A stretch of DNA of 22,111 nt from an uncultured Collinsella sp. GTDB taxonomy: Bacteria; Actinomycetota; Coriobacteriia; Coriobacteriales; Coriobacteriaceae. The first letter of the stretch is position 1. Every line of letters starts with the position of its first letter. The DNA lies in assembly GCA_900751695.1 (NCBI GenBank), contig CAADSS010000007.1, positions 1-22,111 of the forward strand, written 5' to 3'. Below the pieces are notes generated by a model, which worked only from the letters and a program-made list of their open reading frames with translations, was not told where the DNA came from and made no database searches. Positions 15,234 through 22,111 of this stretch are shown here, piece by piece. Made by a program: the position numbers and the translations under genes.

Positions 15234-15500
15234 TTAGAACGAAAGGTTGTCGTCGGTGTTGGCGGCTTCGCCGTCGGCGAGCACGTCGTTGCCGTCGACG
15301 TCCTTCAGGAGCACCGAGACCTTCTGCTCGGCATCGGACAAGCGGGTACGCAGGCTCTTGAGGAGCTCGACGCCGCGGGTATAGCTCTCAAGCGACTCCT
15401 CGAGCTCCATATCGCCCGATTCCAAGCTGCGTATGATGAGCTCCAACTCCTGCGAAGCCTGCTTGTACGTAAGCTGCTCGACCGGGGTCTTCTCTGCCAT
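15234..15500 (-). CDS. xseB: Exodeoxyribonuclease VII small subunit
   Basis: The 88-residue XseB binds in several copies to the large subunit to form exonuclease VII, which degrades single-stranded DNA from either end in repair and recombination. The family pattern is clear: LTYKQASQELELIIRSLESGDMELEESLESYTRGVELLKSLRTRLSDAEQKV is split across two helices (residues 10-62), where the SGD.ELEESL core is diagnostic; the acidic C-terminal tail (DVDGNDVLADGEAANTDDN) is extra. AGGAAAGGAAA precedes the ATG. It follows xseA by 42 nt on the same strand, as expected for interacting subunits. Confidence 0.95.
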   Translation of the reverse strand: MAEKTPVEQLTYKQASQELELIIRSLESGDMELEESLESYTRGVELLKSLRTRLSDAEQKVSVLLKDVDGNDVLADGEAANTDDNLSF

Positions 15501-15542
15501 ATCTGTTTCCTTTCCTAAAGGTTTATCGCTATGAAACGCGGC

Positions 15543-17021
15543 CTACTCGACCGTATCGACCGTTGCCGCCACGTTGCCGTCTGCCATGCGCACGCGAATG
15601 GCGTCACCGGGCTTAAAGGTCTTGGCGCTCGTGGCCACCCCATCATCGCTGTACGCGATGGAATAACCACGGGCAAGCACCTTGAGCGGCGACAGGGCAT
15701 CGAGCGACGCAGCAGCTCGGCCCAGGTCGGACGCGGGTTTGCTGAGCATTGTACGTCCCTGATGCTCCAGACGGGAACTCGCAAGCGTGAGCGCATGGCG
15801 CTTGCCATCGAGTCCCGAGGTGCTTGTAGCCAGACGCTCGGGCAGGCGTTCAAAGCTGGATCGGAACGCCCCGACCGAGCGCGTTATGGCACCGGACAAA
15901 CGATCGGCCGTCAAGGCAAGCTCTGACTCACGACGCTCGACCATAAATGTCGGATCGTTGAGACACGGGCGGCATGCGGCCGCATCGAGCGCGTCGCCCA
16001 AGCGAGCCGTATAGATATCCCAGGAACGACGGCCACGCTGATCGAGCATCTCCAGGTCGACCTGGGCCGACCCAATCATCGATGCCATCGCGGCACCCAG
16101 ACGCTGATGGCGCGCCTCGAGCACATCGGCCAACTCCGTCATAGCCGGCGCCACCGATTCGGCCGCCGCCGTGGGCGTGGAGGCGCGGCGGTCGCTCACC
16201 ATATCGCAGATCGAGGTATCGGGCTCATGGCCAATGCCGGTCACCACTGGCACAGGACAAGCCGCCACCGCGCGGGCAAGCTCCTCGTCATTAAAGGTCA
16301 TAAGGTCCTCAAAGGAGCCGCCGCCGCGCACCAACAAAATACAGTCGGGCGCCGGCGTAATGGAAGCGGCGCGGCGCAAGCCCTCTATGAGCTCCGTCGG
16401 AGCACCCTCGCCTTGAACCTTGGCGCCCACGCAGACGAGCTCGACGAGCGGGTTGCGACGACGCAACGTGCGCTTGACGTCGTCGATTACGGCACCCGAA
16501 AGCGAGGTGACGACCGCCACGCGGGAGCAGAACACCGGGATGCGGCGCTTGCGCGCTTCGTCCATCAGGCCCTCGCGGCGTAGCTTTTCGGCCAGCTGCG
16601 CCACTTGTTGACGCAGCAGACCCTCCCCCGCCAGCGAAAACGAGCGGGCGACGAAGCTCATGCGACCCGTAGGCTTGTAGAGATTGAAGCTGCCCTTAAA
16701 GCTTACCTGCATGCCGTCGCGCAAGTCGAAGGTGCGCTTAAGGTAGGCGCCCTTCCAGATGATGCAGTCGACGGCGGCCGAGTCGTCTTTAATCTGGAAG
16801 TAACAGTGGCCGCTTCGGGCGTTGGGACCACGGAAACCCGTGACCTCGCCCAAAACGCTCAGTTGCGGAATGGCATCGAGCGCGCCGGCGGCGATCTCCA
16901 CCGCTTGGCTCACGCTGAGCTCTTTGCGCTCCTGCTCGTCCGATCCGTCGAACTCGGCGGAAACGCTATTGCCGGTCAGATTCCAGCCTGCCACGCAGCC
17001 CCCTTTCGTCATCGTGCACAT
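15543..17021 (-). CDS. xseA: Exodeoxyribonuclease VII large subunit
   Basis: Catalytic subunit of exonuclease VII. An N-terminal OB fold (from LSVSQAVEIAAGAL, about residue 36, to 130) precedes the nuclease domain, with TSLSGAVIDDVKRTLRRRNP, the glycine-rich VRGGGSFEDLMTFNDEELARA and the signature VTGIGHEPDTSICDMVSDRRASTPTAAAE (conserved His, Asp and Asp). A long helical region and a small C-terminal domain (ARGYSIAYSDDG) follow. Length, 492, is slightly above E. coli (456). The start is uncertain: the first ATG (17021) has GGAG only 3 nt away, ATG at 17012 is second, and GTG at 16994 has the best Shine-Dalgarno (AAAGGGGG, 4 nt away) and is still ahead of the OB fold. Confidence 0.95.
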   Translation of the reverse strand: MCTMTKGGCVAGWNLTGNSVSAEFDGSDEQERKELSVSQAVEIAAGALDAIPQLSVLGEVTGFRGPNARSGHCYFQIKDDSAAVDCIIWKGAYLKRTFDLRDGMQVSFKGSFNLYKPTGRMSFVARSFSLAGEGLLRQQVAQLAEKLRREGLMDEARKRRIPVFCSRVAVVTSLSGAVIDDVKRTLRRRNPLVELVCVGAKVQGEGAPTELIEGLRRAASITPAPDCILLVRGGGSFEDLMTFNDEELARAVAACPVPVVTGIGHEPDTSICDMVSDRRASTPTAAAESVAPAMTELADVLEARHQRLGAAMASMIGSAQVDLEMLDQRGRRSWDIYTARLGDALDAAACRPCLNDPTFMVERRESELALTADRLSGAITRSVGAFRSSFERLPERLATSTSGLDGKRHALTLASSRLEHQGRTMLSKPASDLGRAAASLDALSPLKVLARGYSIAYSDDGVATSAKTFKPGDAIRVRMADGNVAATVDTVE

Positions 17022-17063
17022 GGGCTCCGGCCCTGCGCAAATTTAAGTCCAACACATAGTACA

Positions 17064-17093
17064 GCGCCGCGGGGACACGAATCCCCGCGGCGC
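17064..17093 (-). terminator. GC-rich stem-loop after the zinc peptidase
   Basis: GCGCCGCGGGGA (17064-17075) and TCCCCGCGGCGC (17082-17093) form a perfect 12-bp stem with a 6-nt loop, 16 nt after the peptidase stop. No T-run follows on either strand, so it may stabilise the 3' end or terminate by another route rather than act as a classical terminator. Confidence 0.55.
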
Positions 17094-17109
17094 CCAGCGA
17101 CCCAATTTG

Positions 17110-17814
17110 TTATCGGTTGGAGTTTCTGTTGTAGCGAGCCATAAGATAGAGCAGCTGAATAATCGAGGTGAGCGCAGCGGCAACATAGGTAAGCGCGGCG
17201 GCCGTCAGTACCTTCTTGGCACCGTTGACCTGCTTGGAACTCATACCCGACTGCTCGATGTACGCCACGGCGCGTCGGCTGGCGTCAATCTCGACAGGCA
17301 GCGTAACGAGTTGGAACAGTACACTAAACGAGAAGAAGATCAACGCGAGGGATGTGAGCCCGGCAATGTTCATAAACAGACCCAAGAGCAACACGATGGT
17401 CCAGGTGTTCTGGGTAAAGTTGACGACCGGCACGAGGGCGGTACGTACTTTCATCATGGCATAGCCGCTTTGACGCTGGGCGGCATGGCCCGCCTCGTGG
17501 CAGGCGACGGCAACGCTTGCGACCGAACCGCCCGAACGGTTGGCATCCGACAGATACAGGTTGTTATCCTGCGGGTTGTAATGGTCGGTGAGCTCACCGG
17601 CGACACCCTTGATACCCACGGCATTGCAACCGTTGGCGTCAAGCATGCGGCGAGCAACCGTGGCGCCCGTGTCGCCGTCCGAGCGAACCTTGGACCAGGT
17701 CTTGTACGTCGAATTGATATAGCTCTGCGCAGCAAGGCCAAGCACTGTACAAACAAGAACAACCAGCAGGTACAGCGGGTCGATGCCAAAGCCGTAACCA
17801 TAATAGTAGGGCAT
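17110..17814 (-). CDS. Membrane-bound neutral zinc metallopeptidase (YugP-like)
   Basis: A 234-residue protein of the Zn_peptidase_2 (YugP) family. An N-terminal transmembrane helix (about 13-30) is followed by the HExxH-type motif CHEAGHAAQ (zinc ligands His106 and His110, catalytic Glu107); Glu175 in LPVEIDASRRA is the likely third ligand. Two more hydrophobic stretches (about 137-170) and one near 206-224 anchor it in the membrane. GGAGGAATT gives a strong start, although a CCTCC 17 nt upstream in the transcript could pair with it. It lies 64 nt downstream of rnd with no clear terminator between, so the two may be co-transcribed. Substrate is not known. Confidence 0.92.
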   Translation of the reverse strand: MPYYYGYGFGIDPLYLLVVLVCTVLGLAAQSYINSTYKTWSKVRSDGDTGATVARRMLDANGCNAVGIKGVAGELTDHYNPQDNNLYLSDANRSGGSVASVAVACHEAGHAAQRQSGYAMMKVRTALVPVVNFTQNTWTIVLLLGLFMNIAGLTSLALIFFSFSVLFQLVTLPVEIDASRRAVAYIEQSGMSSKQVNGAKKVLTAAALTYVAAALTSIIQLLYLMARYNRNSNR

Positions 17815-17878
17815 GCGAATTCCTCCGAATCGAGTTACACGTTGGAGGCATTTTACCCACTCAGCCGGCTAGGCTTCC

Positions 17879-19012
17879 CTATAACAGTTCAATCTTTCCG
17901 TCCTTCACGGTGAGTCCCATGTTGCCCGAGAGTAGATCGTCCAGGCGCGAGCCCACAAGCTCAAAGCGCCAGCCTTCGCGCAAGGGGCTCTGCTCGGGAT
18001 GCTCAATGTAGTCGGCCAGGTCATCGCGCGAGGCAATGACCGAGGTCGCCACTCCCGAGCGTTCGGCAACCAGGCGGATGAGCGCGTACATGAGATCCGT
18101 CACGCTCTCCAACTCCGGAGAGATCTGGCGATGCCCGCGCACCATGAGCGGCAGGCGATCGTGCGGGCAGCTTGCGCCGCGCTTGATGGCCATGAGCGCA
18201 CCGTCCACGTCGCGCTCCCCCAACTGATCGGTACCGCGAATGCTGCGGAACTCCTCAACGCGCACGGGATTGCGTTTAACGAGCGCAAGCAGCGTGTCGT
18301 CGGACATGACCCATTTGCGCGGGATGTTGCGGCGCTCGGCGCGGTCCTCACGCCAGGCGGCGAGCTCGCGCGCGATACCCAGCTGGTGACGACTGCACGA
18401 GTTGATGCGTTTGACCTTGCGGAACGCCTCGTGGCGATCGGCGCGATAGTGCGACTCGTCAGCCAGCGGGCGCAGCTCGTCGAGCACCCAGTCCACGCGG
18501 CCCAGCTCGCGCAGGCGGCTCATCATCTCGGTATAGGCGACGATCAGATACTTGACGTCATCGATCGCGTACTCAATCTGCTTATCGGTCAGCGGGCGAC
18601 GCGACCAGTCGGTCAGTGACTCGGTCTTGGGCAATGAGACGCCGCAAAACGTCTGCACGAGCGCGCCGTAGGAAATCTGCTGACGCTCGCCCAAAAAGGC
18701 GGCGGCCACCTGCGTGTCAAAAATCGGACGCGGCAGCACGCCTACGGTATGGAGCATGACCTCCATATCCTGCGAGCAGGCGTGGAAGACCTTGGTCACG
18801 CTCTCGTCGGCCATAAGCTCGGCCAGCGGCGATAGGTCGTCGATTACCAGGGGATCGACCGCTACACTCTCGGCAGGGGTGGCAATCTGAACCAAACACA
18901 GACGCGGATGGAACGTGCGCTCGCGCAAAAACTCGGTATCGACGGCAATCGCGTCGAACTCACGGGCGCGCTGGCAAAAGTCGAGTAGAGCCTGATGTGT
19001 GGAAATGTACAT
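17879..19012 (-). CDS. rnd: Ribonuclease D
   Basis: 3'-5' exoribonuclease that trims tRNA and other stable RNA precursors. DEDDy catalytic residues are all present: Asp25 and Glu27 in VDTEFLRE, Asp82 in HACSQDMEVM, and Tyr148/Asp152 in YAIDDVKYL. An HRDC RNA-binding domain follows (about 207-285, LGIARELAAWREDRAERRN...SIRG), then a second helical HRDC-like region. The start is set at MYISTHQALL (377 residues): it aligns with the family N terminus, while the longer frame begins with GTG and adds 12 residues unlike the family. The Shine-Dalgarno is weak. Divergent from the lipid-kinase gene, 98 nt away. Confidence 0.94.
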   Translation of the reverse strand: MYISTHQALLDFCQRAREFDAIAVDTEFLRERTFHPRLCLVQIATPAESVAVDPLVIDDLSPLAELMADESVTKVFHACSQDMEVMLHTVGVLPRPIFDTQVAAAFLGERQQISYGALVQTFCGVSLPKTESLTDWSRRPLTDKQIEYAIDDVKYLIVAYTEMMSRLRELGRVDWVLDELRPLADESHYRADRHEAFRKVKRINSCSRHQLGIARELAAWREDRAERRNIPRKWVMSDDTLLALVKRNPVRVEEFRSIRGTDQLGERDVDGALMAIKRGASCPHDRLPLMVRGHRQISPELESVTDLMYALIRLVAERSGVATSVIASRDDLADYIEHPEQSPLREGWRFELVGSRLDDLLSGNMGLTVKDGKIELL

Positions 19013-19110
19013 ATCAACCCATCGAATAAGGTTAGGCCCGAAAAACACGGGTAGGATATCGGCATTGCCTTACAACTATACTCGGTTAGTCACAGAACGG
19101 GAACGTAAGT

Positions 19111-20028
19111 ATGCGCTGCCTTATCATCCACAACCCGGCATCGGGCCCCAGCTCAGATGAAATCTACGCATTCACGCACGCCCTTGCACAGGGCGGCGAC
19201 GAAGTCGTGATGCGCTTTATCGGCGATGGCATGGAGCCCGAGGACGCCGTGGCAGACGTTCGCGAGTTCGACCGCGTGGTCATCTCGGGCGGCGACGGCA
19301 CCGTCTCCAACGTGCTCGACCAGATGCGCGGCTGCGGCGTCCCCACGCTCGTTTTCCCCTCCGGCACGGCCTGCCTGTTCTTTAACAACATCGGCAATGC
19401 CCCCGAGGCAGCGGCGCTTGCCAAGGCATGTCGCGCCGGCCGCACGGTCAAAGTAGACATGGGCGAGCTCTTTTGGCTCGACGAGAACGGCAACGAAAAG
19501 CGCCATGGCTTTATCATCATCGCCGGTTCGGGCTTTGACGCCGAGATCATGATGAAGGCCGCCCCCACCAAAAACGACATCGGCGAGATCGCCTACTTCC
19601 TCTCCGCTCTCGCCACGCCCAACCCCACGGTGGCGCACTTTACCATTGAGCATGATGGCATTGTTGAGGAGCTCGACGGCATCTGCTGCATGGCGGGCAA
19701 CACGTCTGTCATCCAAAACGACATCAACCTGTTCCCCAACTGCCGTATGAACGACGGCATGGTCGACATCGTCGTTATTGAGCCCGTGCGCACGGTGCAG
19801 TTGCTCCCCACGGTAATCACCGCCGCGCTCGACCCCGCCGGCAAGGTACTCGGCCGCCCGCAGTTTAAGATCATCCAGACCAAAGAAGCCAAGATTACCT
19901 GCACGCCATCGCTCGGCATGCAGTTTGATGGCGAGATCATCTCCAGCAACTCCGGCGTCTTTGGCGCCCGCGCGCTACCGCAATGCCTTGATATCATCGT
20001 CGACGAATTCTCGCCGCTCGGAAAATAG
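19111..20028 (+). CDS. Diacylglycerol kinase catalytic-domain protein (YegS/DgkB family)
   Basis: A 305-residue soluble lipid kinase of the DAGK_cat family, which phosphorylates diacylglycerol or a related lipid at the membrane surface. Evidence: IIHNPASGP at the N terminus (family IxNPxSG), the nucleotide-binding GGDGTVSNVL (60-69), GSGFDAEIM, and the C-terminal MNDGMVDIVVIEP and MQFDGE. The loop that in the family reads GTxND is here PSGTACLFFNN, so Asn and Asp are replaced; activity or substrate might differ. Only a weak GGGA precedes the ATG. TATACT at 19077-19082 could be its -10. Followed 10 nt later by a tiny membrane-peptide gene. Confidence 0.9.
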   Translation: MRCLIIHNPASGPSSDEIYAFTHALAQGGDEVVMRFIGDGMEPEDAVADVREFDRVVISGGDGTVSNVLDQMRGCGVPTLVFPSGTACLFFNNIGNAPEAAALAKACRAGRTVKVDMGELFWLDENGNEKRHGFIIIAGSGFDAEIMMKAAPTKNDIGEIAYFLSALATPNPTVAHFTIEHDGIVEELDGICCMAGNTSVIQNDINLFPNCRMNDGMVDIVVIEPVRTVQLLPTVITAALDPAGKVLGRPQFKIIQTKEAKITCTPSLGMQFDGEIISSNSGVFGARALPQCLDIIVDEFSPLGK

Positions 20029-20038
20029 GAGGACCCCC

Positions 20039-20131
20039 GTGAACGACAACCCCATCCTTGGCTTTATCGTCATCGTTTTGGCCATGCTCGTCGGCTATGC
20101 CATTAACGTGATTCACCGTCGAAAGAAGTAG
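20039..20131 (+). CDS. 30-residue single-pass membrane peptide
   Basis: GTG start with a very good Shine-Dalgarno (AGGAGG, 20027-20032, ending 6 nt before it) overlapping the end of the upstream gene. The product MNDNPILGFI, then VIVLAMLVGYAINVIHRRKK, has a short polar N terminus, one hydrophobic helix (about 6-24) and a basic HRRKK tail, an N-out/C-in pattern by the positive-inside rule. A strong terminator follows 29 nt later. It is the second gene of a two-gene unit with the lipid kinase, so a membrane-anchoring or regulatory link is a fair guess. No family recognised. Confidence 0.65.
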   Translation: MNDNPILGFIVIVLAMLVGYAINVIHRRKK

Positions 20132-20160
20132 CCATTACTCTTAGACGGCCCGTGCAGCCC

Positions 20161-20210
20161 GGACCCCTCGCCGGCATGAAACCACATGCCGGCGAGGGGT
20201 CCGCTTTTTT
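20161..20210 (+). terminator. Strong Rho-independent terminator
   Basis: Perfect 18-bp stem (20161-20178 with 20185-20202), 6-nt loop, then GC and TTTTTT (20205-20210). It ends the lipid kinase/small peptide unit. Confidence 0.95.
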
Positions 20211-20382
20211 CTTGACGCTTTATTTAGCTACATTTTTCGCTGGCGTTATACAAATTGATTTCCCACTAAATGAGTTCAATTTACCGTTAATCGCATATTT
20301 CGCTACGCTTATCGAGTAAATAACTTTCATGAATGTATATTGTTTCGAATTCGTTACGCTAAGGGGGTGTAATTATTGGGTG
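20211..20382 (+). promoter_or_regulatory. AT-rich upstream region of the C69 peptidase gene
   Basis: No gene. AT-rich with TATACA (20247-20252) and TATATT (20336-20341) as possible -10 boxes but no convincing -35 at proper spacing. Three related TTCGYTRCGYT-like words occur at about 20236, 20299 and 20350; the last lies in front of AAGGGGGTG. The promoter cannot be placed reliably. Confidence 0.4.
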
Positions 20383-20407
20383 AAGCCCTCTGGAGACAGA
20401 GGGCTTT
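20383..20407 (+). promoter_or_regulatory. Leader hairpin of the C69 peptidase gene
   Basis: AAGCCCTCT (20383-20391), loop GGAGAC, AGAGGGCTT (20398-20406) with a short TTTC end, 19 nt before the start codon and immediately ahead of the ribosome binding site GGGAGGG. It may be an attenuator or a 5' stabilising stem. No known riboswitch aptamer was recognised upstream. Confidence 0.5.
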
Positions 20408-20425
20408 CGCACGCTGGGAGGGAAT

Positions 20426-22111
20426 ATGAGTAAAACTCATCCCGTCAACGCGCTCAAGAAGCTTGGCATAGGCCTTGCATTTGGAGCTGCAACCATCATG
20501 TCCATGCCGACATCTGCGCTCGCCTGCACGCAGATGTACATGGGCAACAAGCTGACGGCCGACGGTGACACGTACTATGGCCGCGCCGAGGACTTCGATA
20601 AGCGCTACCTCAAGCACTTTGGCATTGAGCCTTCTCACGGCCCGGGGCATACGTACGGCTCGGACGAGTCCGCATTCATGTATACCTCGACCAAGACCAC
20701 GTATCGCTACACCTATGTACGCGACCATCCCTCCCAGTGGCACGGGCGCTATGATGCCTACTCTGAGGCAGGCATCAATGAGAAGGGCGTGTCCTGCTCC
20801 GCAACGCTGACCACCGGCATGAATGCTGATGCTGAGGCAGCAGACCCCCTGACCAAAACCGGTATTGGCGAGTACAGCTACGGCAGCGTTATCTTAGGTG
20901 AAAGCGCCAATGCACGTGAGGGCGTCGAGCTCCTCGGCAAGATCATCGACGAGCAGGGCGCCTGCGGCAACGATCAGATTATCATCGCCGACAGCAACGA
21001 GACTTGGCTGTTTGCCGCACTTTCCGGCCACCAGTGGATCGCCATGAGGCTCACTGACGATATAGCCTCGCTCAACCCCAACATCGGCAACCTCAACTAC
21101 AAGGTTGACCTCACCGACACCGCGAACTGTCTCCACTCTGCGACCATCGAGTCCATGCCTAAGGAGAATGGCTTCGCCAAGTACTTCGATGACGGTCAAT
21201 TTGACGTTGCCCAGACCTACGGCGAGGCAATTAGCGAAAAGGCCATGCATTCTTGGGCCCGTTATGTCCAGGGTCGCGCCTACTTCGGTGTGCCGCTCAC
21301 CGAGGGCACCGACTACGAGATCGTCAAGGACGAGCGCGAAGATGCTCGTGCCACGACCGGCGCCCTGGTTAGCAAGGCGCAGCCGCTGTTCTTCCAGCCC
21401 GGCAAGTCCGACTGGAACACCTTTGAGATGATCCGCGCGTTTGGCAACCGCGGCGAGAAGGTCCCGGGCCTCAACGCCAACACCGACGGCGCCTACGCCA
21501 TTGGTACCGAGACCAACACCGAGGTCAATCTCTTCCAGATCCGTCAGGGCATGGACCCCGAGATCGCGACCATCCAGTGGGAGATGCTCTCCCGCGCCGC
21601 CTACTCCGTCGCCATCCCCTACTACTCCGCACTGCTCACCGAGGTTAGCCCGTACTACAGCGACCAGACCGTCTCCTTCGATCACTGCGAAGAGGAGGAC
21701 ATCGTGAACAACGAGGAGCCCGAGAACTCCATCAACTATGTCCTCATGGACATCAGCTCCCTGTGCTTCGAGCACCGTGAGCAGCTCGGCACCGGCGTTC
21801 GCGCCTACCTCGACGCTCTCCAGAACGAGCTCATCGAGCAGAACCTCGAGGTCGACAAGGCCATGCTCGCCGAGACCACCACTGAGGGCCGCACCGCCCT
21901 GGCCAACAAGGCCGGCAACGCTGCCACCAAGAACACCTATGTCAAGTGCAAGGCCCTGCTTCAGGAGATGCGCGCTTATCTGAAGGCTGAGGACTTCAGC
22001 AAGCCCTTCACCCCGAGCGACCTGAACACCGAGACCAACGGCCTCAAGGTGTCCATCACTTACGCCAAGGATGCTCTTGCCACCGATCCGGTCACCCCGG
22101 ATCAGCCCGGC
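20426..22111 (+). CDS. Secreted C69 family dipeptidase, 3' end outside window
   Basis: An open frame of 562 codons runs to the window edge without a stop. GGGAGGG (20416-20422) precedes the ATG. Residues 1-33 form a signal peptide (KK, hydrophobic LGIGLAFGAATIM, ending SALA), and cleavage after ALA exposes Cys34 of CTQMYMGNKLTADG, the expected N-terminal nucleophile of this Ntn-hydrolase family (PepD-like). YYGRAEDFD, DAYSEAGINEKGV, GESANAREGVELL and ADSNETWLFAALSGHQW are typical. Conserved homology seems to end near residue 475; beyond it lies an extra helical stretch and the start of a Pro/Asp linker (DPVTPDQPG), suggesting a surface-attachment or wall region beyond the edge. Exported peptide degradation is the likely role. 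Confidence 0.92.
   Translation, partial: MSKTHPVNALKKLGIGLAFGAATIMSMPTSALACTQMYMGNKLTADGDTYYGRAEDFDKRYLKHFGIEPSHGPGHTYGSDESAFMYTSTKTTYRYTYVRDHPSQWHGRYDAYSEAGINEKGVSCSATLTTGMNADAEAADPLTKTGIGEYSYGSVILGESANAREGVELLGKIIDEQGACGNDQIIIADSNETWLFAALSGHQWIAMRLTDDIASLNPNIGNLNYKVDLTDTANCLHSATIESMPKENGFAKYFDDGQFDVAQTYGEAISEKAMHSWARYVQGRAYFGVPLTEGTDYEIVKDEREDARATTGALVSKAQPLFFQPGKSDWNTFEMIRAFGNRGEKVPGLNANTDGAYAIGTETNTEVNLFQIRQGMDPEIATIQWEMLSRAAYSVAIPYYSALLTEVSPYYSDQTVSFDHCEEEDIVNNEEPENSINYVLMDISSLCFEHREQLGTGVRAYLDALQNELIEQNLEVDKAMLAETTTEGRTALANKAGNAATKNTYVKCKALLQEMRAYLKAEDFSKPFTPSDLNTETNGLKVSITYAKDALATDPVTPDQPG

Noticed and set aside
20211..20425. Known riboswitch in the C69 leader
   Set aside because: No recognisable conserved core of common classes such as TPP, cobalamin, glycine, SAM or c-di-GMP was found by eye.

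Overview
The window looks like chromosome of a Coriobacteriia actinobacterium, most likely a gut Collinsella or close relative. This is inferred from GC-rich coding sequence, AGGAGG-type ribosome binding sites, arginine deiminase, phosphate acetyltransferase with duplicated acetate kinases, and a secreted C69 peptidase. It is a judgement from gene content and protein style, not from a database search. There is no rRNA, tRNA, CRISPR array, prophage or transposase gene.

Layout. 1-1243: arginine deiminase (minus). 1244-1793: a long AT-rich divergent control region with several palindromes. 1794-4196: polyphosphate kinase (plus), closed by a clear terminator. 4298-5611: an Fe-S RlmD/RumA-type RNA m5U methyltransferase, followed by a T-tailed long palindrome. 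5791-6911: DJ-1/PfpI protein and Maf pyrophosphatase, overlapping by ATGA. 7013-8014: P1/S58 peptidase. 8388-10614 (minus): UDP-galactopyranose mutase and an overlapping family 2 glycosyltransferase. 10846-11826: pta (plus). 12180-14701 (minus): two tandem acetate kinase genes, convergent with pta. 14849-17021 (minus): xseA-xseB-HIT. 17110-19012 (minus): rnd and a membrane zinc peptidase. 19111-20131: a lipid-kinase-family protein and a 30-residue membrane peptide. 20426-22111: the start of a secreted C69 dipeptidase, cut by the window edge.

Physiology. Arginine deiminase starts the ATP-yielding arginine pathway. Pta plus AckA makes ATP from acetyl-CoA. Ppk can store high-energy phosphate. 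UGM and its partner transferase probably supply galactofuranose for a surface glycan. The remaining genes are housekeeping (RNA modification, exonucleases VII and D, nucleotide house-cleaning).

Most unusual signal. Three nested palindromes (8027-8151, 8246-8355, 11842-11972) each begin 12 to 32 nt after a stop codon and lie in the sense orientation of the gene they follow (P1 peptidase, glycosyltransferase, pta). Each has a long, perfect, gene-specific outer inverted repeat (29, 21 and 29 bp) around a related core that starts with GTCCT, holds an inner hairpin and ends with TGCGGA. The first two cores are near-identical. This resembles an undescribed family of structured 3' UTR elements or small non-autonomous mobile palindromes, and it is the best lead in the window.
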